From contig NZ_ML142860.1 in assembly GCF_004138495.1 (NCBI RefSeq), positions 199,105 to 208,863 on the forward strand: DNA of 9,759 nt, read 5' to 3'. Numbering within the stretch: the first letter of the stretch is position 1; every line of letters begins with the position of its first letter. Of this stretch, positions 1 to 4,694 are shown piece by piece. Source of the DNA: Phytoactinopolyspora endophytica (lineage in GTDB: Bacteria; Actinomycetota; Actinomycetes; Jiangellales; Jiangellaceae). The notes under the pieces are model-generated. The model saw only the letters and a program-made list of their open reading frames with translations. It did not search any database and had not been told where the DNA came from. A program made the position numbers and the translations under genes.

Positions 1-567
1 TCCCGGGTGGACTCGGTCCGGCTCGCCGTCGATGGTGAGCATGGTGTGCCGCTGCGTATTCAGGTGCTGGCGACCGACGGCGGCGATCCGGCGCTGGAGA
101 TCGGGTTCACCTCGGTCACCTTCTCCGAGCCCGAGCCATCGGTCTACGACTTCACACCGCCTGCCGACTCCACTGTCGAGGAGTTCGACTTCCAGGATCT
201 GATGGCGGACAAGCACGGGGCTGAGTCCGAGCACGGCGATGCGCCCGGCGGGAGCGAATTCCCCGGTGCGGACGACGTCGACGTCGAGATGTCCGACGAC
301 GGATGGGCCTCGGTCCTCACCGTCACTGGGATCGAGATGGAGGACGTGGCCGGGCAGCTGGAAGAGCTGACCGGAGAAGCCGAAGGTGAAATGGGAGACT
401 TGACCGGAATCCTCGACGCGCTCCTCGATGACATGGAGCCGGTCGAGGGTCCGTATGGCAGCGGTGTCGGGTTCACCAGCAGGCTGTTCTCCGCCCTCTG
501 GCTCGACGACGGACGGCTACTGATCGGCGCCGTCGACCTCGACGTCCTAGAAGAAGCGGCCGCGTGA
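1..567 (+). CDS. LolA/RseB-like (DUF2092-type) protein, C-terminal part
   Basis: The frame is open from the first base of the window to TGA at 565-567, so the N-terminus, including any signal peptide, lies upstream. The visible 188 residues carry the pattern I associate with the C-terminal half of actinobacterial LolA-like/RseB-like lipoprotein-carrier-fold proteins: a strand reading VPLRIQVLA, then ALEIGFTSVTF, then FTPP. An acidic low-complexity linker follows, roughly 60-95 residues into the visible part, then a second compact stretch ending GPYGSGVGFTSRLFSALW and DDGRLLIGAVDLDVL. In diderms this fold carries lipoproteins or senses envelope stress. In monoderm actinobacteria such genes often sit beside an ABC-2 exporter, as here, and probably act outside the membrane. 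The GTG at 7 is only an internal valine codon. The stop overlaps the next start by GTGA, which implies coupling. The family call is from remembered pattern; the function is inference. Confidence 0.72.
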   Translation, partial: SRVDSVRLAVDGEHGVPLRIQVLATDGGDPALEIGFTSVTFSEPEPSVYDFTPPADSTVEEFDFQDLMADKHGAESEHGDAPGGSEFPGADDVDVEMSDDGWASVLTVTGIEMEDVAGQLEELTGEAEGEMGDLTGILDALLDDMEPVEGPYGSGVGFTSRLFSALWLDDGRLLIGAVDLDVLEEAAA

Positions 568-1493
568 CTTCGGCGATCGCGACCACCGGTCTCACCAAGC
601 GTTTCGGCAAGCGGACCGCTGTTGACGCGATCGACCTCGACGTCCCGGACGGCTCCGTCTACGGCTTCCTCGGTCCGAACGGCTCAGGGAAGACCACCAC
701 CATCCGGATCCTGCTCGGGCTGGCGGCCGCGACCGCCGGCTCGGTCCAGGTGCTGGGCGAGCGGATACCGGACGGTGCGGGGACCGTCCTGCCGCGAGTG
801 GGGGCTCTGGTCGACGGCCCCGCCTTCCATCCGTATCTGAGCGGCCGCGACAACCTGGTCAGGCTCGACGCTGCCGACCGCACCGCCTCTCCGGCCGACC
901 GGCGACATCGGATCGACGTCGCGCTGGAGCGCGTGGGGCTGGCCGCGGCCGCCGGCAAGAACTACCGGGCGTACTCGCAAGGGATGCGGCAGCGGCTGGG
1001 CCTCGCGGCCGCCCTGCTGCGTCCCCGCGAACTGCTGGTGCTCGACGAGCCGACCAACGGCCTGGACCCTCAGGGCACCCGCGAGGTGCGGAACCTGGTG
1101 TCCGAGGTGGCGACGGCTGGGACGACGGTCTTCCTCTCGTCGCATCTGCTGTCCGAGGTCGACCAGATCTGTACGCACGCCGGCATCATGCGGTCCGGCT
1201 CCCTGGTGGCGCAGGGCAGCATCGGCTCGCTACGGGCCGCGCTCACGACGCGGCTCCGGATCGACACCAGGGCCCGAGAGGACGCCGTCGACGTGCTGCG
1301 CAGGATGGGACTGGGCGACGCAGTGGCGGATCACCAGGGCGTGGTCGGCGAGCTGGGCAGCGCGGCCGCTGAAGACGTCGTCGAGGAGCTGGTCAAGTCC
1401 GGGATACCGGTGCGGCAGGCGATCGTGGAACGCCCAGGGCTGGAAGAGCTGTTCGTCGCACTGACCGGGGAGGGCTTCGATGTCGACGAGTGA
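564..1493 (+). CDS. ABC transporter ATP-binding protein (DrrA/CcmA-like, ABC-2 exporter type)
   Basis: This 309-residue nucleotide-binding subunit hydrolyses ATP to drive the permease encoded next. Walker A is GPNGSGKT at residues 37-44 (Lys43). The signature is YSQGM at 137-141, a common exporter variant of LSGGQ. Walker B is LLVLDEP at 157-163 (Glu162), followed by the D-loop GLDP at 166-169. The switch histidine is His194 in FLSSHLLSEV. The Q-loop position reads LVDGPAFHPYLSG (82-94), so Asp replaces Gln, in line with the acidic residue often seen in DrrA/BcrA-type subunits. After about residue 220 there is an exporter-type C-terminal extension ending EELFVALTGE. The GTG start at 564 overlaps the upstream stop. 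No strong Shine-Dalgarno is visible, so translation probably couples to the LolA-like gene. Length is normal for the family. The substrate cannot be told from sequence. Confidence 0.95.
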   Translation: MTSAIATTGLTKRFGKRTAVDAIDLDVPDGSVYGFLGPNGSGKTTTIRILLGLAAATAGSVQVLGERIPDGAGTVLPRVGALVDGPAFHPYLSGRDNLVRLDAADRTASPADRRHRIDVALERVGLAAAAGKNYRAYSQGMRQRLGLAAALLRPRELLVLDEPTNGLDPQGTREVRNLVSEVATAGTTVFLSSHLLSEVDQICTHAGIMRSGSLVAQGSIGSLRAALTTRLRIDTRAREDAVDVLRRMGLGDAVADHQGVVGELGSAAAEDVVEELVKSGIPVRQAIVERPGLEELFVALTGEGFDVDE

Positions 1494-2358
1494 CCTGGCC
1501 CAGGCAGCCGTCCCCGCGGAACCCGTGGATCGGACGAGATTCGCCGTGCCCGGGAGGTTCCTGGCCTCCGAGCTTGCCTTGCTTCTTCGTCGGCGCCGCA
1601 ACCTGGCGATGCTGTGCGTTCTGGCGGCGGCGCCGGTCATCGTAGGGCTGGCGCTACGAGCGTCGTCGTCGTCGGATGACAGCGGCGCGCCGGCGTTCCT
1701 GGGGCAGGTGACCGATAACGGGCTCTTCCTCGGGTTCTCCGGTCTGATGCTGCTGATGCCGTTCTTCCTGCCGCTGTCGATGTCGGTGGTGTCCGGTGAC
1801 TCGGTAGCGGGGGAGGCGGGCTCGGGCACTCTGCGTTACTTGCTGATCGTCCCGGTGTCCAGAGGCCGGCTGCTGGCCGTGAAATACGCATCCTGCGTCC
1901 TCTTCGGCCTGATCGCGACCGTGTTGGTGGTGACCTCCGGCATGGTGGCCGGAGCGGTGATGTTCTCGACCGGTGACGTGACGCTGCTGTCGGGAACGAG
2001 CATCGGCTTCGGCGAGACGTTGTGGCGTGCGCTGCTCATGGCCGGATACGCAGCTGTGCTCCTCGCAGGGCTCGCGGCGATCGGCGTGTTCGTCTCCACC
2101 TTGACCGAGGTGCCGGTCGCGGCGATGGCGAGCGTGGCGTCGATCCCGGTGCTGTCGCAGATCCTCGGGATGATCCCGCAGCTCTCCTGGCTGCACCCGT
2201 GGCTGTTGACCGACACCTGGAGGGTGTTCGACGACTTCCTCCGCGAGCCGATGATGACGGACACGATCGGCCGCGGCCTGCTGACGCACGTCGGATACGC
2301 CGCGGTCTTCTTCTCCCTTGCCTGGGCACGGCTTACGTCGCGGGACGTGACAAACTAA
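1480..2358 (+). CDS. ABC-2 type transporter permease
   Basis: This 292-residue membrane protein is the transmembrane partner of the ATPase just upstream. Hydrophobic segments fall near residues 42-60, 82-103, 133-163, 184-207, 211-233 and 266-284, giving about six helices. Between the second and third lies the ABC-2 hallmark: SGDSVAGEAGSGTLRYLL followed by PVSRGRLLAVKY (residues 105-136), where a conserved acidic/Gly-Thr-Leu motif precedes the PVSR coupling element. The ATG at 1480 sits inside the ATPase gene (14-base overlap) and has a good Shine-Dalgarno, GGGGAGGG at 1467-1474, 5 bases upstream. The N-terminal 40 residues are cytoplasmic and end in a cluster of five arginines within residues 37-41 and nearby, fitting the positive-inside rule. 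The transported compound is unknown. It is likely the last gene of the operon, because the next 726 bases hold no convincing + strand gene. Confidence 0.92.
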   Translation: MSTSDLAQAAVPAEPVDRTRFAVPGRFLASELALLLRRRRNLAMLCVLAAAPVIVGLALRASSSSDDSGAPAFLGQVTDNGLFLGFSGLMLLMPFFLPLSMSVVSGDSVAGEAGSGTLRYLLIVPVSRGRLLAVKYASCVLFGLIATVLVVTSGMVAGAVMFSTGDVTLLSGTSIGFGETLWRALLMAGYAAVLLAGLAAIGVFVSTLTEVPVAAMASVASIPVLSQILGMIPQLSWLHPWLLTDTWRVFDDFLREPMMTDTIGRGLLTHVGYAAVFFSLAWARLTSRDVTN

Positions 2359-2372
2359 AGTCGGCGCGCTGC

Positions 2373-2452
2373 GGTCACCGCCACTGCTGTTGGCCACCTC
2401 CGACGCTGGTCACCGCCGCTGATGCTGGTCACCGCGGCTGCTGCTGGTCACC
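2373..2452. repeat. Array of five GGTCACC-type boxes with 19-base spacing
   Basis: GGTCACC occurs at 2373-2379, 2408-2414, 2427-2433 and 2446-2452, and GGCCACC at 2392-2398. Start-to-start spacings are 19, 16, 19 and 19 bases. The best units, 2405-2423 and 2424-2442, share the 19-base pattern GCTGGTCACCGCSGCTGNT. The array starts 14 bases after the permease stop codon. It could be a decayed minisatellite, a binding array, or part of the transcript's 3' end. The periodicity is directly seen; the role is unknown. Confidence 0.75.
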
Positions 2453-2478
2453 ACCAAGGGGACCGGGTCGGCTTGGGT

Positions 2479-2584
2479 GGGCCGGAGATTTCTTCTCCTT
2501 CTCACGCGGCCGGCGGACGGCTGGCCGCCCTTGTTGCGTGGGTCTGCCGCCGGCCGAAGATCAGTCGAAGAAGCTCTCCGGCCC
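2479..2584. terminator. 106-base imperfect palindrome, possible terminator
   Basis: GGGCCGGAGA at 2479-2488 is the exact reverse complement of TCTCCGGCCC at 2575-2584. Inside these, TTCTTC (2490-2495) pairs with GAAGAA (2567-2572) and CGGCCGGCGG (2507-2516) pairs with CCGCCGGCCG (2547-2556). The result is a long, interrupted stem about 120 bases after the permease stop. There is no T-tract, as is common in high-GC actinobacterial terminators. It could instead be a foldback repeat. Confidence 0.5.
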
Positions 2585-2626
2585 TCCGTGAGCGCTCGGC
2601 TTGGTCTCATCGGCGGTGACACATCG

Positions 2627-2642
2627 CGTGTCGGATGACACG
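2627..2642. repeat. Short hairpin CGTGTC-GGAT-GACACG
   Basis: This is a perfect 6-bp stem with a 4-base loop. It directly abuts the larger foldback element at 2641-2728, with its last two bases shared. It may belong to the same repeat element or to an operator. Nothing more can be said. Confidence 0.45.
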
Positions 2643-2728
2643 TTCTGTACCGGATGCTGCTTTCTGTACCGCGAAGGGTCCGATTCACGGTTCTTCACGA
2701 CACAAAATGCAGCATCCGGTACAGGATG
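2641..2728. repeat. 88-base foldback hairpin (extragenic palindrome or MITE-like)
   Basis: Arms 2641-2680 and 2689-2728 pair around an 8-base loop (2681-2688). Reading the + strand as RNA, I count 30 Watson-Crick pairs, 5 G-U wobbles and 5 mismatches in 40 positions. The outer core CTGTACCGGATGCTGC (2645-2660) against GCAGCATCCGGTACAG (2709-2724) is a perfect 16-bp match. Four of the five + strand mismatches are C/A oppositions, which become G-U wobbles on the - strand, so either strand could fold. The local base composition is less GC-rich than the flanks. It may be a repetitive extragenic palindrome, a non-autonomous foldback element or a structured RNA. Confidence 0.7.
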
Positions 2729-2751
2729 CAGCATCCGGTACGGAATGCAGC
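2707..2751. repeat. 19-base tandem repeat, about 2.4 copies
   Basis: The unit ATGCAGCATCCGGTACAGG (2707-2725) is followed by a 17/19 match at 2726-2744 and the first seven bases of a third copy at 2745-2751. The junction creates a 23-base near-palindrome at 2719-2741: GTAC-A-GGATGC-A-GCATCC-G-GTAC. Part of the reverse complement of the unit recurs in the left arm of the hairpin, with CTGTACC at 2645 and again at 2664, also 19 apart. The repeat and symmetry are seen directly; a protein-binding role is conjecture. Confidence 0.75.
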
Positions 2752-2770
2752 GCCACGGCTAGACGTCCGA

Positions 2771-2811
2771 TCTGGGTGGTAGCGGGATCAACGTGCCCGT
2801 CTGGGTGGTAG
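2771..2811. repeat. Direct repeat TCTGGGTGGTAG, two copies 29 bases apart
   Basis: The 12-base word is identical at 2771-2782 and 2800-2811. The copies fall in different reading frames on both strands, so they do not encode a peptide repeat. This may be one full 29-base unit plus a truncated second one. Confidence 0.6.
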
Positions 2812-2828
2812 TAGGACGACGTCGGATC

Positions 2829-2890
2829 CACGGGATGGTGCGCGGGCGCGGCCTTCCGCCGGCGAATGGCCGGCGACCGCACGGGATGGT
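2829..2890. repeat. Direct repeat CACGGGATGGT, two copies 51 bases apart
   Basis: Identical 11-base words lie at 2829-2839 and 2880-2890. Between them is GC-rich sequence without another clear repeat. The significance is uncertain for a short G-rich word. Confidence 0.4.
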
Positions 2891-2964
2891 CGACGAGAAA
2901 GCTTCGCGCCAGTTCATCGCGGACGCCTTGCGGGCGGGCCCTCAGCGCCGGGTCGTGCAATAGC

Positions 2965-3024
2965 AGTGGCCCCGGCACTCAGGAGCCCGAACACGTCGGG
3001 CGGTTCCCTCGTACCGGGGCCGCT
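2965..3024 (-). terminator. Nested GC-rich hairpin, likely terminator of the exported-protein gene
   Basis: AGTGGCCCCGG (2965-2975) pairs with CCGGGGCCGCT (3014-3024): 11 positions with one G-T wobble. Inside it, GCCCGA (2985-2990) pairs with TCGGGC (2996-3001) across a 5-base loop. It lies 61-120 bases beyond the stop codon of the - strand gene and well downstream of the + strand operon, so it could end either transcript. There is no T-tract, so the terminator call rests on structure and position. Confidence 0.5.
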
Positions 3025-3084
3025 CCGTTCCAGGCGTCCTGACGACCGTCAAGAGTTCCAGAAAGGACTTGTACTACTGGTGGA

Positions 3085-4047
3085 TCACTCGAAGGCGGGG
3101 CCGGCTTCCTCGGCCGCGTCCTCGGCGTCGTCGGCGCGGTCCTCGATCTCCGTGAGAACCTCGGTCTTGCGCGACTCGACCTTCTCGGCGGCGCTGCCGA
3201 TAGAGCCGCTGCGAGCGCTGAACGCGGACGCCGCGGCCGTGTCGCAGTTCTCCTCGCCCCGGACCCGGTTGTCGGTGAGTACCGGAGCGGGATCGTTGTC
3301 GGTACAGGTCAGGTCGCCACGGATGACGTTGCCGGTGACGCCCGCGTCTGCGGTGTTGCCGGTCAGGGTGACGTCGCCCCCGAATACGTTGTATCCGCAG
3401 TCGCTCACCGGGTCCTGGCCGCCGAACTGCAGCAGCCCGGCGTTGCCGGTGTATGTGGCGTCGCCGTCCACCTCAGAGAAGCAGACCACGCTGCCCAGCT
3501 CGGTCCCTGAGACGGACAGGCTGCCTTCGACCACGGTGTCGTACAGGTCGGTCAGCAGGCCACCCTCGGAGTTGACCCCTCTGCTCACCTGGCCGCTTTC
3601 CAGGAAGACCTCGACGTTCGTCGAGTTGACGTTGCGGCTGTGCGACGAGCCGAGGCTGTAGAAGAAGTCCGAGTCGGCGGCGACGACGTTGCGGTCGTGC
3701 GAGCTGTCCTCGGAGTACACGCCGTAAGCCTCGTTGAGGCGGGTCGCGCCTTGGACCTCGGTCTCCACCGTGCTGGCGAAGCCGTTGTTGTTGACCCGGA
3801 GCGCACCCTCGACGGTGGATCCCTCCAGGGTGAGGTTGGCGTCGGCGCGCACTGTTGCGTTCCCGGTGATGACCACGTTGGTCAGGTCACAGGAGTCGCC
3901 GGCACGGACCACCAGGTCGCCGGGGACCGTGACGTCCTCGGCGACTCCGTCGCAGAACGTCGTGAGGCCGGCCTGGGACGGAGCGGCGAGTCCGACCAGG
4001 ACCAGGCCGCCACCGGCTGCGGCGAGAGCGAGTCTTTTCAAGCGCAT
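3085..4047 (-). CDS. Exported beta-helix-like repeat protein, function unknown
   Basis: This is a 320-residue protein whose specific function I do not recognise. Residues 1-26 form a clear Sec signal peptide: basic MRLKR, a hydrophobic stretch, then SQA before Gly27. No lipobox or cell-wall anchor is visible. The mature chain is rich in Gly, Asn, Asp, Thr and Val, with short strand-turn motifs such as VVITGNATV, VTLTGNTAD and VTGNVIRGDL. This pattern fits a parallel beta-helix or polymer-forming fold. Three rungs repeat around SSHDRNV (115), SSHSRNV (134) and QVSRGV (153), 18-19 residues apart. Six cysteines (32, 53, 189, 217, 248, 268) would allow three disulfides outside the cell. Residues about 284-316 are Glu/Asp/Ala/Arg/Lys-rich and probably helical. 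The start is supported by AAGGGG (4055-4060, complement) 7 bases upstream and by the signal peptide. It is monocistronic, flanked by a convergent and a divergent neighbour. Confidence 0.85.
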   Translation of the reverse strand: MRLKRLALAAAGGGLVLVGLAAPSQAGLTTFCDGVAEDVTVPGDLVVRAGDSCDLTNVVITGNATVRADANLTLEGSTVEGALRVNNNGFASTVETEVQGATRLNEAYGVYSEDSSHDRNVVAADSDFFYSLGSSHSRNVNSTNVEVFLESGQVSRGVNSEGGLLTDLYDTVVEGSLSVSGTELGSVVCFSEVDGDATYTGNAGLLQFGGQDPVSDCGYNVFGGDVTLTGNTADAGVTGNVIRGDLTCTDNDPAPVLTDNRVRGEENCDTAAASAFSARSGSIGSAAEKVESRKTEVLTEIEDRADDAEDAAEEAGPAFE

Positions 4048-4145
4048 GGTTGTTCCCCTTGTGTCGCTTGGCTACTGGATGCTCGCTCAGCTGCGTCGAC
4101 GGCCGGTCCGTCCGGGTCGCGGACGGGTATCCGGCGCCACGACAC

Positions 4146-4197
4146 ACCGTGAGCGGCGCGCACACCGGGGCCCGCTACCCCCGATGGCGCTCACGGT
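4146..4197 (-). promoter_or_regulatory. 10-bp inverted repeat in the probable 5' leader of the exported-protein gene
   Basis: ACCGTGAGCG (4146-4155) is the exact reverse complement of CGCTCACGGT (4188-4197), with 32 bases between. The interior contains CGGGG and CCCCG, which could pair as a second stem. It lies about 100-150 bases before the start codon of the - strand gene. If transcription begins near the TTGACA at 4302-4297, the structure is in the leader RNA; otherwise it could be an operator or an upstream terminator. Confidence 0.4.
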
Positions 4198-4273
4198 CAG
4201 TGAGCAACCATGCACAACGCAACGCGACCCCTCCTCGTCCCCCGATTTACAGAGGGACAAACCGTGCAGTTGG

Positions 4274-4302
4274 ACTCTTTCGGGAATGCGCGAGCCTGTC
4301 AA
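4274..4302 (-). promoter_or_regulatory. Possible promoter of the exported-protein gene
   Basis: On the - strand, TTGACA (complement of 4297-4302) is a perfect -35 consensus. It is followed after 17 bases by AAGAGT (complement of 4274-4279), a poor -10 that keeps only the A at position 2, the A at position 4 and the final T. Transcription from here would give a leader of about 220 bases. The -35 is good and the -10 is doubtful. Confidence 0.3.
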
Positions 4303-4680
4303 GATCTTGGACGGCTTCTGGATGATCCGACAGGAAAGCGTTAACCGCCGGACCCGATTTGGTCACCGGAACGTCGCCTAGTGTCCCGTCATGCCGGTTG
4401 CTTGACACCGCTGTGGTGCTCCAGGTGGATGCCTCGCAAGGCGCGGAAGAGGCGAAGCTCGTACGTCGGACGACGACGGCGAGGCGCCGCGCGGGCGCCA
4501 CAGACGTCAAGAGACCGGCTTACGGGGCACTTGTGTCCCGATCACGGATACTGATCCGGATCTCGCATCCCGTCGAAGATCACGACGCGATGGCCGCGCC
4601 GCGGCCGTCCGGCTGGGGATTTCCGGCAGGGAACACTGAAACTCAAGACACAAACATGAGTTCTCGCGGCCAAGGGCGAC

Positions 4681-4694
4681 TAGCCTGTCGATTG
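4681..4694 (+). promoter_or_regulatory. Probable -10 element of a leaderless GNAT-ACD transcript
   Basis: TAGCCT at 4681-4686 fits the actinobacterial TANNNT -10 pattern, and the GTG start codon follows after 7 bases, just where transcription would begin. No Shine-Dalgarno sits at a useful distance; the nearest AAGGGCG is 15 or more bases away. No clear -35 is seen. Leaderless initiation is common in actinobacteria, so this is a reasonable inference. Confidence 0.45.

Larger units (their letters stand above)
2359..3084. other. Repeat-rich convergent intergenic region, no gene seen
   Basis: These 726 bases separate the 3' ends of the permease gene (+) and the exported-protein gene (-). Open frames up to about 190 codons cross it, but they run out of real genes or lack homology, a plausible start context and the strong third-position G/C bias of neighbouring genes. 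The region is instead packed with repeats and palindromes, listed separately. This is the usual place for extragenic palindromes and terminators. I see no transposase remnant, tRNA or attachment-site structure. Confidence 0.7.
4048..4693. other. Divergent intergenic region, 646 bases
   Basis: It lies between the starts of the exported-protein gene (-) and the GNAT-ACD gene (+) and must hold promoters for both. Candidate elements are listed separately. Also seen are AAGATCTT (4301-4308), GATCCGGATC (4553-4562), the hairpin CGGAT-ACTG-ATCCG (4545-4558) and the 15-base palindrome GGCCGCG-C-CGCGGCC (4592-4606), any of which may be chance in GC-rich DNA. No convincing small gene or known riboswitch was recognised. 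Confidence 0.6.

Noticed and set aside
2022..2591. 189-codon + strand frame overlapping the permease 3' end
   Set aside because: It is an out-of-frame reading of the permease gene, rich in Arg, Ala and Gly, that continues into the repeat array; there is no independent evidence for it.
2373..2890. CRISPR array
   Set aside because: The repeats are 7-19 bases with no unique spacers of constant size, and no cas gene is present.
2685..2978. 97-codon open frame on the - strand across the hairpin region
   Set aside because: It runs through the foldback and both copies of the TCTGGGTGGTAG repeat in different frames, has no recognisable domain, and overlaps the terminator-like stem. Cys-Thr-Gly-Cys-Cys peptides appear on both strands only because of the inverted repeat.
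4402..4431. + strand TTGACA (4402-4407) with TGGATG 18 bases later as the promoter of the GNAT-ACD gene
   Set aside because: The -35 is perfect but the -10 is poor and the leader would be about 250 bases; the TAGCCT element beside the start codon explains the gene more simply.
4247..4510. 87-codon - strand frame upstream of the exported-protein gene
   Set aside because: Its later half reads like a plausible peptide, but third-position G+C there is only about half, far below the genes in this window, and its start is a TTG without a ribosome site. It could be a decayed fragment, but that cannot be supported.
4592..4606. 15-base palindrome GGCCGCG-C-CGCGGCC as an operator of the GNAT-ACD gene
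   Set aside because: Alternating G/C palindromes of this size arise readily at this base composition, and no second copy or promoter overlap is visible.
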